A DNA stretch of 23,284 nt, from positions 1 to 23,284 of the forward strand of contig CAYLHB010000011.1 in the NCBI GenBank assembly GCA_964383505.1. The letters run 5' to 3'. The notes under the pieces were generated by a model. That model was not told the DNA's origin. It made no database searches and was given only the letters and a program-made list of their open reading frames with translations. This document shows, in pieces, positions 15,028 to 23,234 of the stretch. Each line of letters starts with the position of its first letter. The stretch's first letter is position 1. The translations under genes were made by a program, and so were the position numbers. The DNA comes from CAYLHB01 sp964383505. GTDB lineage: Bacteria > Patescibacteriota > Minisyncoccia > Phycocordibacterales > UBA12088.

Positions 15028-15888
15028 CTATGGGCGCGTGGTTATGGTCGCACGCCACGGCCCCTCTGGTACACTATCGTGCGCTACATGTCGCCATTTT
15101 ACCGTACCGAGTCCATCCACCTTAAGACATGTGGCGAGTGCAGGAGAGAGGTCAACGCCTGCCCTTTCACCCATTAGATTTAAGGGGTTTATTGCATCAC
15201 CAAAGACATACTCAAAATCATCTTGCTCAAAAGGCCCCACATCTTCCCACTGCGCGTAGCACGTCGCCTCCGGCGTGCGCACTTCCACCCATCTATTCTT
15301 GAGAATTGATGTGGAATGTGGAAGTTCGGGATCGTACCAAGGAATGCGAAATGAGTTTGATTTCCGATTCCCCTCATCATCAAGATCATTATACGGGAGT
15401 GCCACGTAGAACGGATTTTCTTTCGGTGAAAATGTGCAGGGCTGGTACCCGCACCTTTTCTCGGGGTCGTCCAAACCACCAAAGTGTACCTCCCACGCTT
15501 CATCCCACGCACTTGCGCGGTTGTGAATGAAGCCGTTCTCATCGCTTCCCCGCTCTCCCACCCAAAACACCGTTGCACGAGCAATTTTGTATTCTGACTC
15601 GCTTTCTGCAAGGTCTGCTGTGTTCGACGCAACGTGAGAAGGTGATGGTATGATGCGCTTAGACGCCACCTGTAAAGGATTTTCCAACAAACTTATTGGT
15701 TCTGTGACGGCACTAGGAAATGATGTGGTGGTTGACGTTAGTACAGTGGCATGCAGTGCTTGCACATCTGGAACGACAGCTACGAGCGTAGGTTGTTGTG
15801 GCGGTTTCACTCTGCTTGCAGAGTACGAAACGCTGATGAGTGTTGCAACGGACACCAACCCGCTCAGAAGTAGGACTCTTCTTGACAT
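15028..15888 (-). CDS. secreted protein with RlpA/barrel-like C-terminal pattern
   Basis: A 286-aa exported protein that I cannot place firmly. A basic start (MSRRVLLLSG) and hydrophobic stretch to about residue 24 form a signal peptide or anchor, followed by a low-complexity Ser/Thr/Pro linker to about 90. The C-terminal part has ENPFYVALPYNDLDD, SFRIPW, WVEVRTPEATCYAQWEDVGPF and GVDLSPALATCLKV. The order 'substrate groove - DVGPF - DLSPA' resembles double-psi beta-barrel proteins such as RlpA (DRGPF then DLS), so a wall-active or wall-binding role is possible. Cys pairs (CGYQPC, later CYAQ and CLKV) may form disulfides. I took the ATG at 15888 rather than the GTG at 15924 because it gives a normal signal peptide. 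It is convergent with the synthase gene and divergent from valS, with a 58-bp gap. Confidence 0.65.
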   Translation of the reverse strand: MSRRVLLLSGLVSVATLISVSYSASRVKPPQQPTLVAVVPDVQALHATVLTSTTTSFPSAVTEPISLLENPLQVASKRIIPSPSHVASNTADLAESESEYKIARATVFWVGERGSDENGFIHNRASAWDEAWEVHFGGLDDPEKRCGYQPCTFSPKENPFYVALPYNDLDDEGNRKSNSFRIPWYDPELPHSTSILKNRWVEVRTPEATCYAQWEDVGPFEQDDFEYVFGDAINPLNLMGERAGVDLSPALATCLKVDGLGTVKWRHVAHDSVPEGPWRATITTRP

Positions 15889-15946
15889 GGAGAGATGGTA
15901 GCATAGTCGCTTCGGCTCGCGCACGTGTCATGGTAGGATACCCCGC

Positions 15947-18133
15947 ATGTACGAACGCTTCCAAAAGCCATTTGACCCCGCCGAGCACGAGGACAAAATC
16001 TATGCCACGTGGGAACAGTCCGGCTACTTCAACCCCGACACGTGTGTCGAAGACGGCATCACCGCGCCCGATGCACCCCCATTTTCAATAGTGTTACCAC
16101 CTCCAAATGTCACCGGCACACTCCATATGGGCCATGCCGCCATGCTTGCAGTGGAAGATATTCTGGTGCGGTACCACCGTATGAAGGGGCACCGCACGTT
16201 GTGGATTCCCGGCACGGACTCCGCAGCGCTCGCAACGCAGAGCAAGGTGGAAGACCTGATTTACAAGAAAGAGAAGAAAACGCGCCATGACCTTGGGCGT
16301 GAGGAGCTCTTGCGTCGCGTGGAGGCGTTTGCGGAGGAAAGCAAGGCGACAATTTTGAACCAGGTGCGTAAAATGGGTTCCTCGCTCGATTGGAGTCGTC
16401 TTGCGTACACACTCGACGAGCCAAGGTACCGAGCGGTTATAACAGCGTTTGTGCGCCTCTACGAGATGGGGCTTGTGTATCGCGGGCACCGCATCGTCAA
16501 CTGGGACCCAAAACTTCAAACCACGGTGTCAGATGACGAGGTGGAGCGCGTGGAGCAAAACGACCCCTTCTACTACATCCAGTATGGCCCGTTTGTCATC
16601 GGTACGGTGCGCCCGGAAACAAAGTTTGGCGACAAGTACGTGGTGGTACACCCCGACGATGAACGCTACACGGAGTACACACACGGGCAGACGCTCACCG
16701 TCGAGTGGATAAACGGGCCCATCACCGCAACGGTCATCAAAGATGTCGTCGCGGAGCGAGAGGTGGGCACCGGTGCGATGACCATCACCCCGTGGCACAG
16801 CGCGATTGACTTTGACCTTGCCGAACGACACGGCCTCGAGAAAGAGCAGATTATTGATGAACGTGGGATACTGCTTCCGATTGCAGGCGATTTCGCAGGA
16901 ATGCATATCAAGAAGGCACGTCCACTCATCGTTGAGCGACTGAAGGAAAAGGGGCTCCTCGTGCGGGTGGACGAGTCGTACCGACACAGTGTCGCGGTGA
17001 ACAGCCGTGGTGGAGGTATTATCGAGCCGCAGGTAAAACAGCAGTGGTTTGTCGCGGTCAACAAAACGTTTACATTGGAACACTCAGCAATAGAGGGTAT
17101 TCCGAGCGGAAGCGAGGTGACCCTCAAGGAGCTCATGCGGCACGCGGTGGTTTCAGGTGGCACCACCATTCTTCCCGAGCGGTTTGAGAAAATCTACTTC
17201 CACTGGGTGGACAACCTCCGCGATTGGTGCATCTCGCGTCAAATATGGTTTGGGCACCGCATCCCTGTGTGGTACCGCGGGGAGAGCGTGTACGTGGGAA
17301 CTACCCCACCCGAGGGCGAGGGCTGGGTGCAAGATCCTGACACACTTGACACATGGTTCTCCTCGGGCCTCTGGACGTTCTCAACGCTCGGCTGGCCGAA
17401 CAAGACTCCCGAACTAAAAATTTACCACCCCACCACAGTGCTTGAGACAGGATACGACATTCTCTTTTTCTGGATTGCAAGAATGGTGCTCATGTCCACT
17501 GCCCTTTTGGGAGAGAAGCCGTTTGCGTATGCGTACCTCCACGGCCTTGTCCGTGATGAGCAAGGGCGCAAGATGAGCAAATCGCTCGGTAACATCATCA
17601 ACCCACTCGACATGATCGAGAAGTACGGTGCTGACGCAACACGACTCTCGCTCATCATCGGTGCGGCGGCGGGTAACGACATCAAACTCTCCGAACAGCG
17701 CGTGAAGGGTTACAAGCATTTCACCAACAAGATCTGGAATATCGCCAGGTTTGTGCTCACCAACTACGAGGAAGCGGGACGACCCACCGAGGTCACCTCG
17801 CCGCAGGATCGTGAGCTCCTCGCTGAGGTTCGCACGCTCGCGGAAGAGGTCTCGAACGACTTGGACTCGTTCCGGCTCTACCTGGCTGGGGAAAAACTCT
17901 ACCACTACGCGTGGCACCGGTTTGCAGATGCTATACTGGAGGAGTCCAAACCACTGCTCCGAGGCGAAGATCGTGCGGTGCGTGATTCAAGGGCGCGAAC
18001 GCTTTACGAAATCCTGCGGACACTTCTTACCCTCCTCCACCCGTTCATGCCGTTTGTGACTGAGGCGATTTGGGAGGATGTGGAAACGCCGCCGCACGCG
18101 CTCCTCATGATGACTCGGTGGCCGGTGGTGTAG
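15947..18133 (+). CDS. valS: valyl-tRNA synthetase, short form
   Basis: Class Ia synthetase charging tRNA-Val in the cytoplasm (728 aa). PPPNVTGTLHMGHA carries the HIGH motif (HMGH, 60-63), and KMSKS is at 542-546 within GRKMSKSLGN. WIPGTDSAALATQ (about 88-100) is the family motif usually written PGTDHAGIATQ. The CP1 editing domain is present (GTVRPET, then VGTGAMTITPWHSAIDFDLAERHG). An anticodon-binding helical domain spans about 590-728 and ends in the ALLMMTRWP type sequence. Typical bacterial ValRS runs to about 880-950 aa with a C-terminal coiled-coil arm; here the protein ends without it, a reduction seen in small genomes. It opens a tight plus-strand cluster; the next gene begins 8 bp after its stop. 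Confidence 0.96.
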   Translation: MYERFQKPFDPAEHEDKIYATWEQSGYFNPDTCVEDGITAPDAPPFSIVLPPPNVTGTLHMGHAAMLAVEDILVRYHRMKGHRTLWIPGTDSAALATQSKVEDLIYKKEKKTRHDLGREELLRRVEAFAEESKATILNQVRKMGSSLDWSRLAYTLDEPRYRAVITAFVRLYEMGLVYRGHRIVNWDPKLQTTVSDDEVERVEQNDPFYYIQYGPFVIGTVRPETKFGDKYVVVHPDDERYTEYTHGQTLTVEWINGPITATVIKDVVAEREVGTGAMTITPWHSAIDFDLAERHGLEKEQIIDERGILLPIAGDFAGMHIKKARPLIVERLKEKGLLVRVDESYRHSVAVNSRGGGIIEPQVKQQWFVAVNKTFTLEHSAIEGIPSGSEVTLKELMRHAVVSGGTTILPERFEKIYFHWVDNLRDWCISRQIWFGHRIPVWYRGESVYVGTTPPEGEGWVQDPDTLDTWFSSGLWTFSTLGWPNKTPELKIYHPTTVLETGYDILFFWIARMVLMSTALLGEKPFAYAYLHGLVRDEQGRKMSKSLGNIINPLDMIEKYGADATRLSLIIGAAAGNDIKLSEQRVKGYKHFTNKIWNIARFVLTNYEEAGRPTEVTSPQDRELLAEVRTLAEEVSNDLDSFRLYLAGEKLYHYAWHRFADAILEESKPLLRGEDRAVRDSRARTLYEILRTLLTLLHPFMPFVTEAIWEDVETPPHALLMMTRWPVV

Positions 18134-18141
18134 GTGCACAT

Positions 18142-18828
18142 GTGAACGCTCCCACCGCTGAAGCACTCTTGTTTGCCATTTTTGGCGGGCTCCTTCCAGC
18201 ACTTATCTGGCTCCTTTTCTTTTTGCGCGAGGATTCCGTGAGGCCTGAGCCAAAACCACTTATACTGCTATCCTTTTTAGCAGGAATGATGGCGGTACTG
18301 TTTGTGCTCCCTGTTGAAATATTTATCCAAAGAACGCTTACAAGCGGTGATCCATACTTTTTATGGGCCGCCGCTGAGGAGCTCATGAAATACCTCATTG
18401 CATTAGTGGTGGTGTTGTGGCGTCGAGCAGTGGATGAACCCATTGATATGATGATATACATGGTAAGTGTCGCGCTCGGTTTTGCCGCGCTTGAGTCTGC
18501 TCTATTCCTGCTCGATCCTTTTACGAATGAGAAAATTGCCGAAGGCTTTCTCACAGGTAATTTACGCTTCATGGGCGCCGCACTCATTCACACGCTCTGC
18601 TCCGCGATTGTGGGGGGTGCCTTGGCACTCTCATTCTTCAAATCTAACGCAACCCAGGTGTTCTATTTATGCACAGGGTTGGTACTTGCAACGACATTGC
18701 ACGCACTCTTCAATGCCTTTATACTTTCATCAAGTGGAACAGGAACGGCGATCGTGTTCTTTTTTGTATGGCTGGGTATCATAGGCCTGTTTCTTTTATT
18801 CGAGCGAGCAAAGCAAGTGCACGCTTAA
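18142..18828 (+). CDS. PrsW-family membrane protease
   Basis: A 228-aa polytopic membrane protein with about seven hydrophobic helices, matching the PrsW family (glutamic-type intramembrane proteases related to CPBP/Abi enzymes). Bacillus PrsW cleaves an anti-sigma factor. Visible family residues are Glu79-Glu80 in AAAEELMKY, Glu118 in LESALF, His150 in ALIHTLCSA and His187 in TTLHALFNAF, all in or next to helices. The start is a GTG at 18142 with AGGTG just upstream, 8 bp after the valS stop; an in-frame TTG at 18070 would overlap valS by 64 bp and adds no membrane segment. No anti-sigma substrate gene is visible in the window, so the target is unknown. Confidence 0.82.
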   Translation: MNAPTAEALLFAIFGGLLPALIWLLFFLREDSVRPEPKPLILLSFLAGMMAVLFVLPVEIFIQRTLTSGDPYFLWAAAEELMKYLIALVVVLWRRAVDEPIDMMIYMVSVALGFAALESALFLLDPFTNEKIAEGFLTGNLRFMGAALIHTLCSAIVGGALALSFFKSNATQVFYLCTGLVLATTLHALFNAFILSSSGTGTAIVFFFVWLGIIGLFLLFERAKQVHA

Positions 18829-18841
18829 CTAACTCTTTTTC

Positions 18842-19339
18842 ATGGGACGACCAAAGCAATCATTCTTCCAACGACTGACCGGTTCTGTTGATGCAGACGA
18901 GTATCGTGATGAATTTGTGGAAGAAGAACCGCGCACAAGACGCATGACGCAGACTCAACAGCCGACCCAAGAGGAGCAGCATAATCAGTGGCTTGAAGAG
19001 GAAGCAGAGGAGGGCCAGCTTACCGTGGATGTATACCAGACGCCCGACGAAATTGTGATTCGTTCAATTGTTGCTGGCGTGCGGCCAGAAGATTTAGATG
19101 TATCCATTACGCGGGACATGGTGACAATACGCGGAAGCCGCGAGGAGCACCGCGAGGTGTCTGAAGATAACTACTTCCATAAGGAACTATACTGGGGTTC
19201 TTTCTCGCGGACGGTACTCCTTCCCGCCGAGGTGGAGGTGGAAGAAGCGCAGGCGAGTGAAAAGCATGGCCTCCTCACGATACGCCTTCCAAAAGTTGAT
19301 AAGGAAAAACAGACAAAGCTGAAGGTAAAAACTAGCTAG
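18842..19339 (+). CDS. small heat-shock protein Hsp20/alpha-crystallin
   Basis: ATP-independent holdase chaperone of 165 aa. Residues 1-57 form a charged, Gln/Glu-rich variable N-terminal arm. The alpha-crystallin domain starts at LTVDVYQTPDEIVIRS (about 60) and includes the strand pattern VRPEDLDVSITRDMVTIRG, the NYFHKELYWGSFSRTVLLP block typical of bacterial Hsp20, and GLLTIRLPKV near the end, which is the family GxLxIxLPK motif. The short C-terminal tail is basic. It starts 13 bp after the protease stop, so it is probably cotranscribed with valS and the protease, though the RBS is weak. A heat-shock-specific operator is not evident. Confidence 0.92.
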   Translation: MGRPKQSFFQRLTGSVDADEYRDEFVEEEPRTRRMTQTQQPTQEEQHNQWLEEEAEEGQLTVDVYQTPDEIVIRSIVAGVRPEDLDVSITRDMVTIRGSREEHREVSEDNYFHKELYWGSFSRTVLLPAEVEVEEAQASEKHGLLTIRLPKVDKEKQTKLKVKTS

Positions 19340-19353
19340 GTTACTCACTTTTT

Positions 19354-20037
19354 ATGAGATATGCACACCCGCCTCTGGCGTGTGTTGACATTTTTCATGT
19401 AAGGAGTATCACGGATGTAGGCAAATATTCAGATCGGAGGTTGGCTGTGACGTCTCTTGAGCAAGCGCTCAGAAGTGTGCGAGCACTTGAAAAAGTGTTT
19501 GCACAAGATGCGGCTCTAAGTGATCTGAACCGACACGGTTGGGGGGTGATGTTCGGTAACGTTATACAAAAACACTCCCTCCACAACTTGCCGCCAATCG
19601 CATACGTTCCCTTTGCGCTCTTCAACTATGTTGCGACAAGGGGACTGGACGACCACATGGAGCACCTCATCAGTGCCGTGGGTGTACCGGTTGTACCTCT
19701 GCCTTATGAAGTACGGGCAGAACTTCAGCGTCGCCAAATCGTCATCGGTTCAGACGTGCTACACACACTCATGCAGTTGGGGATCGAACAGTGGCCCAGC
19801 ACATGTCGTGTGGCCGTGTTTGACGAGATCTTTCAACACACTCCCGTTGCAGACCTAGACAGCCCCTATTTTGCACTAAGAGATTCAGTGCTCGGTGAGG
19901 TTGCCACGATGCACGGGAGACGGAGGTGTTTGCGACAGGTCCTCCACTTCGCAGACGGAGCGGCACATATTGTAGGCGCGATAGCTCCCGATGCGTATGT
20001 TGAAGACGGAATCTTAAACTGGGGGGCTGGCATTTGA
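19354..20037 (+). CDS. uncharacterised 227-aa protein
   Basis: I do not recognise this protein. It is soluble by appearance, with no signal peptide and no membrane helix. A helical N-terminal half (SLEQALRSVRALEKVF, then SDLNRHGWGVMFG) is followed by segments with alternating hydrophobics (IVIGSDVLHTLMQLG, STCRVAVFDEIF) that suggest an alpha/beta fold. A late stretch LHFADGAAHIVGAIAPDAYVEDG has small residues like a binding loop. It starts 14 bp after the Hsp20 stop and ends in a terminator, so it is the last gene of the valS cluster. Genes in such positions in small genomes often belong to lineage-specific families. Confidence 0.7.
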   Translation: MRYAHPPLACVDIFHVRSITDVGKYSDRRLAVTSLEQALRSVRALEKVFAQDAALSDLNRHGWGVMFGNVIQKHSLHNLPPIAYVPFALFNYVATRGLDDHMEHLISAVGVPVVPLPYEVRAELQRRQIVIGSDVLHTLMQLGIEQWPSTCRVAVFDEIFQHTPVADLDSPYFALRDSVLGEVATMHGRRRCLRQVLHFADGAAHIVGAIAPDAYVEDGILNWGAGI

Positions 20038-20045
20038 CCAGCCCC
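20023..20045 (+). terminator. terminator of the valS-hsp20 cluster
   Basis: GGGGCTGG (20023-20030) and CCAGCCCC (20038-20045) form a perfect 8-bp stem. The stop codon TGA (20035-20037) is in the 7-nt loop, followed by TATCTGCTTATATT. A second stem, AACATG/CATGTT (20061-20078), comes just after and may back it up. Confidence 0.6.
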
Positions 20046-20079
20046 TATCTGCTTATATTGAACATGGCACGGCATGTTT

Positions 20080-20112
20080 ACACGCTTCGCTTTGTGCCGA
20101 GGGGCGGGCTCG
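20080..20112. repeat. 33-bp partial copy of the tRNA-Phe 3' end
   Basis: Identical to 20253-20285. It contains the acceptor 3' strand and T-arm 3' portion of the tRNA-Phe gene plus 15 bp of flank beyond the tRNA end. Such partial tRNA copies are typical att-site remnants of integrative elements. The 140 bp between the copies holds no gene, only stem-loops such as GCTGTGTGC/GCACACAGC (20222-20243). Confidence 0.8.
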
Positions 20113-20252
20113 GTCACGAGTTGCTAAGGATTACTCCTCGCTTCGCTCGTCAAATCCTAAGCACTCTCGACCCCGCCTCGCCGGTCGCCTTGCGACATGG
20201 CTCCGGCTTTCTCACCCGCACGCTGTGTGCGCAGGCACACAGCTCCCTCGCC

Positions 20253-20285
20253 ACACGCTTCGCTTTGTGCCGAGGGGCGGGCTCG
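20253..20285. repeat. 33-bp direct repeat covering the tRNA-Phe 3' end
   Basis: Second member of the pair with 20080-20112, 173 bp apart in the same orientation. This copy is part of the intact tRNA gene, covering its last 18 bases and 15 bp downstream. Confidence 0.8.
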
Positions 20286-20340
20286 AACCGCCGACCACTC
20301 GCTCTTCAGGCGAATGCTCTACCAACTGAGCTACCTCGGC
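20268..20340 (-). tRNA. tRNA-Phe (GAA anticodon)
   Basis: On the minus strand the acceptor GCCGAGG (20340-20334) pairs with CCTCGGC (20275-20269). The D-arm reads GCTCAGTTGGTAGAGC. The anticodon arm is TTCGC-CTGAAGA-GCGAG, giving the anticodon GAA. The T-arm is GGCGG-TTCGAGC-CCGCC, and the discriminator is A at 20268. The gene is 73 nt and has no encoded CCA. A promoter lies at 20366-20394. Confidence 0.96.
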
Positions 20341-20365
20341 ATACTACTTGCGTAGCAATTGGGAT

Positions 20366-20394
20366 AGTGTACCAGCTAGGCGCGGTTTACTCAA
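20366..20394 (-). promoter_or_regulatory. sigma70-type promoter of tRNA-Phe
   Basis: On the minus strand TTGAGT (20394-20389) and TACACT (20371-20366) are 17 bp apart. The expected start near 20359 precedes the mature tRNA 5' end by about 19 nt. The -35 box overlaps the stop codon of the gene upstream. Confidence 0.55.
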
Positions 20395-20680
20395 TGGCAC
20401 CGGGTTGCTGGGCATTTGGCGGAATGGCTTCTCGCAACTTTTCTATATCAAAATTCATTGGCACCAAGCCCTGCAAAGGAAGCAGTGTTTTTGCTAGATA
20501 CTCTTGAAGATAATATTTATAAACCAAAAATGGAGCACCAAGAACGACAACCCAAAGCACTATCCGAAAAAACCTCCCCCACATAGCATCCCGACGCATT
20601 TTATGCACAAGTCGATTCGTGTCCTTCGCGATCGCCATGTTTTCACGCAAAAGTTTTTCAAACACCTCTAGGTCTGCCAT
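20387..20680 (-). CDS. small single-pass membrane protein, unknown function
   Basis: A 97-aa protein. Residues 1-35 form an amphipathic charged helix (MADLEVFEKLLRENMAIAKD, then NRLVHKMRRDA), a positive patch precedes a single helix at about 36-56 (FFRIVLWVVVLGAPFLVYKYY), and the rest is a Pro-containing outer tail. Proteins with this layout are common in Parcubacteria and have no known role. The ATG at 20680 is the first in frame. It is immediately upstream of tRNA-Phe on the same strand. Confidence 0.65.
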   Translation of the reverse strand: MADLEVFEKLLRENMAIAKDTNRLVHKMRRDAMWGRFFRIVLWVVVLGAPFLVYKYYLQEYLAKTLLPLQGLVPMNFDIEKLREAIPPNAQQPGAIE

Positions 20681-20850
20681 ACATTAACTATACACCGCCC
20701 CACTGTTGGTACGCTAGTATACTTCTTGTGAAGGCACACAGCTCAAGTGCAAAACAGCTTCACGTTGTGGAATTATACGACTCCGCTCGAACGCATTTTG
20801 AACGAAACTGACACTTGCGCCTTGCTCGCGCGCGCCTTGCTCGCGCGGAG

Positions 20851-20946
20851 CAAAACCAAAAAATTTCCTATCATTTTTATTTGCGGCTCCCCCCACACCC
20901 CCGCCGCAAGGCGGAACATTTGAAAGGAAGGAAATTTTTGGTTTTG
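20851..20946. repeat. nested palindrome upstream of the R-M cassette
   Basis: Outer arms are CAAAACCAAAAAATTTCC (20851-20868) and GGAAATTTTTGGTTTTG (20930-20946), equal apart from one T. Inner arms are TTGCGGC (20881-20887) and GCCGCAA (20903-20909) around a C-rich loop. Just before it, GCGCCTTGCTCGCGC-type units are repeated in tandem (about 20816-20847). The 20681-20984 stretch has no convincing gene. The element could be a dispersed repeat, a MITE-like insertion, or a boundary of the R-M island. Confidence 0.55.
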
Positions 20947-20984
20947 CTGCCGCCGCTTCAATATCAACATACTTGTAATATATC

Positions 20985-21020
20985 ACAATATTGTCATACA
21001 ACACAACAAATTGCTATACT
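20985..21020 (+). promoter_or_regulatory. promoter and operator of the R-M controller
   Basis: TTGTCA (20991-20996) and TATACT (21015-21020) are 18 bp apart. The 10-bp perfect palindrome ACAATATTGT (20985-20994) overlaps the -35 box. Transcription would start near 21027, leaving about 6 nt before the ATG at 21033, so the message is almost leaderless. The palindrome is the natural candidate site for autoregulation by the XRE protein. Confidence 0.55.
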
Positions 21021-21032
21021 ACATCTGTGAAT

Positions 21033-21239
21033 ATGAAAACCCCAACGTCCAAACTTGGCAAAAACATCAAGCGCATACGCGAGCAAAAAAATATGACGCA
21101 AGGCGACATTTGCCGCGCCGTAGGGCTTGATCGTGCGCAAATGAGCAATATTGAGGCAGGCAAAGGCAACCCCACGCTTGCCACCATTGAGAAAATAGCC
21201 CAAGCGTTGGGAGTAACAAGCGATGAGCTTTTGAAATAA
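21033..21239 (+). CDS. XRE-family HTH regulator (R-M controller)
   Basis: A 68-aa DNA-binding protein consisting of one Cro/C1-type HTH domain: LGKNIKRIREQKNMTQGDIC for helices 1-2, then GLDRAQMSNIEAGKGNPTLA for the recognition helix, then IEKIAQALGVTSDELLK. Its size is like that of C proteins that time restriction gene expression. I chose the ATG at 21033 because the promoter at 20991-21020 lies just upstream; an earlier TTG in frame falls within the promoter. The stop is 2 bp before the mod ATG, so the two genes are cotranscribed. It would bind the palindrome at 20985-20994, an inference. Confidence 0.85.
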   Translation: MKTPTSKLGKNIKRIREQKNMTQGDICRAVGLDRAQMSNIEAGKGNPTLATIEKIAQALGVTSDELLK

Positions 21240-21241
21240 TT

Positions 21242-22936
21242 ATGACTGACAATAATTTACAAAAGAAAGTGGCAGAGCTGGAAGCTCAAATCAGGAAACT
21301 CAAGAAAAACAATCTTGGGCTGGTTTTTGAAGACAAGAAGGAAGATGTTGTTGAGCAATCTAAAACCAAAGTCCCTGTACTGAAAGAAGTCGTCAAAAAC
21401 CGTCTTGATCTTGACGACGAATATCCAAACAATTTAATGATTGAGGGCGACAATTACTTAGCACTCTCGGTTCTCAACTATACGCACAAGAAAAACATTG
21501 ACCTCATCTATATTGATCCGCCATACAACACCGGCGCAAGAAATTGGAAATACAACAACGACTATGTAGATAAGGACGACGAGTATCGCCATAGCAAATA
21601 GCTTTCGTTTATGCGCCATCGTCTCAATCTGGCAAAAAATTTGCTGAAAGATGACGGGGTGCTAATTTGTGCGATTGATCATAACGAGCAGGCACACTTG
21701 GGAGTAATGTTAGATAGTATTTTTCCGACATACGAAAAGGTTTGTGTAACTATTATTCATAATCCTGGCGGAATACAGAGAGATAATTTTTCTTATACTC
21801 ACGAATACGCTTATTTCGTCTTCCCGCAGGGAAGTAAACTTATTTCGCGTGTTGATCGAGATGATGTCGGGCCAACACCATTGCGAGACTGGGGTGGGGA
21901 TGAATCAAAACGAGATACTGCAAGAAATTGTTTCTATCCGATCATAATAAAAGACAAAAAAATAATTGGATTTGGAGATGTTGCACCCGATAATGTTCAT
22001 CCAAAATCGGCGAACGAAAAGCAAAAAGACGGTAGTATTTATATTTGGCCGATTGATGGAAATAGAGTGGAGCGAAAATGGAGGTTTGCTCGGCAAACAG
22101 TTGAGGATATTTGGGGCGAGCTTAAATACGAAGAAAACAAGAATGAGCTTGTTATAAATCGGTATAAAAGTCAGTACAGGTATAAAACTGTTTGGACGGA
22201 TAAAAAATACAATGCAAATATTTTTGGCACAAAACTATTGCGCGAAATATTACCAGATTGTGATTTTGATTTCCCAAAATCTCTATATACCGTTTATGAT
22301 TGCCTTTTGACTGTTGCGAGACATCGACCTAACGCGACAATTTTAGACTTTTTCGCTGGCTCTGGCACAACAGGCCACGCTGTTTTGGAAATGAATAAAA
22401 TTGACGGCGGTAATCGGAAGTTTATTCTTTGCACTAACAATGAAAACAACAATGGCGGAAACGGCGGAATCGCCCAATCTGTTTGCTATCCGCGCATTAA
22501 AGCAGTTATCAAAGGATATAAGAACAAAAAGGGCGAAAAAGTCGCTGGATTGCCGAGCAATCTTTTCTACTACCAAACTGATCTTGTGGATATCGAGCAA
22601 ATCCACAAAGTGCCAGACGACGCAAAAATTCGCATTACTTACGAAGCGGGAGAAATGATTGCGGTGCGCGAAGATGCGCTAAACGAAGTCGAGAAAAATG
22701 ACTGGTGGCAGATTTTTGAGGGCAAAGGTAAGGTGGTGGCGATTTATTTCAAAGAAGATAAGGCAAAACTCGCCGAGCTTATCGCCAAACTGGAAAAGAA
22801 AAATCTGCCGACAGCTTTGTATATTTTCAGTTGGGGCAAAAACGAATACAAAGGCGAGTATTCAACAGCGAATATCAGAGTCGAGGATATTCCAGAGCCG
22901 ATTATCGAAGTCTACAAGGAGCTAAACAGGCTATAA
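21242..22936 (+). pseudogene. mod: Type III DNA methyltransferase Mod, amber-interrupted
   Basis: Modification subunit of a Type III R-M system (adenine methylation; 565-codon frame). A coiled, charged N-terminus is followed by IEGDNYLALSVL and IDPPYNTG (motif IV, residues 92-96), then the target-recognition region, and DFFAGSGTTGHAV (motif I, about 370), the beta-class order. Codon 120 is TAG (21599-21601), giving HSK-stop-LSFM; family members have HSKWLSFM here, so the ancestral codon was almost surely TGG. The frame is open on both sides, so translation would give 119 aa without motif I, with a possible restart at the ATG at 21611 lacking DPPY. Neither piece would methylate alone. The DNA is visibly AT-richer than regions 1-4. 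Confidence 0.9.
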
Positions 22937-22940
22937 AATT

Positions 22941-23234
22941 ATGTTTGCACTAAAACCATTTCAAGAAACAGCAATATCACAGCTCAAAGACCAGTTTTTG
23001 AGCTTGTGGAAATTGCCAAACCAAAATATTCCTCTTGTTTTCAAATCGCCGACAGGTTCGGGAAAGACGATAATGCTAGCGCAATTTTTGCGCGACATTG
23101 TGAGCGATCCTCGCTTTGCAGGCAACGATGTGGCGTTTGTGTGGTTCTCGTTCAGCGAGGATTCATACGAGCAGAGTAAAAAGAAACTTTTTGATTACTA
23201 TGGCGGAGCAAGTGAGCTGGATTTGATTGACTGA
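22941..23234 (+). pseudogene. res: Type III restriction subunit Res, truncated
   Basis: N-terminal 97 residues of the Type III restriction endonuclease helicase subunit. MFALKPFQETAISQLKDQF matches the family start, FKSPTGSGKTIMLAQF is the Walker A motif (P-loop), and FVWFSFSEDSYEQSKKKL corresponds to the motif Ia region. A full Res is about 900-1000 aa, with a DEAD/H motif and nuclease domain that are missing. The reading ends at a TGA (23232-23234) that is the first triplet of a putative insertion sequence. It starts 4 bp after the mod stop. Restriction activity cannot be produced from this fragment. Confidence 0.88.

Noticed and set aside
20714..21004. 96-codon minus-strand frame over the R-M upstream region
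   Set aside because: It reads straight through the nested palindrome and tandem GC units and across the controller promoter; composition follows the repeats rather than a protein.
21599..21601. Alternative genetic code or stop reassignment explaining the split genes
   Set aside because: The two internal stops differ (TAA and TAG), and both codons, and TGA, end other intact genes here, for example TAG at 14988 and 18133 and TAA at 18828.
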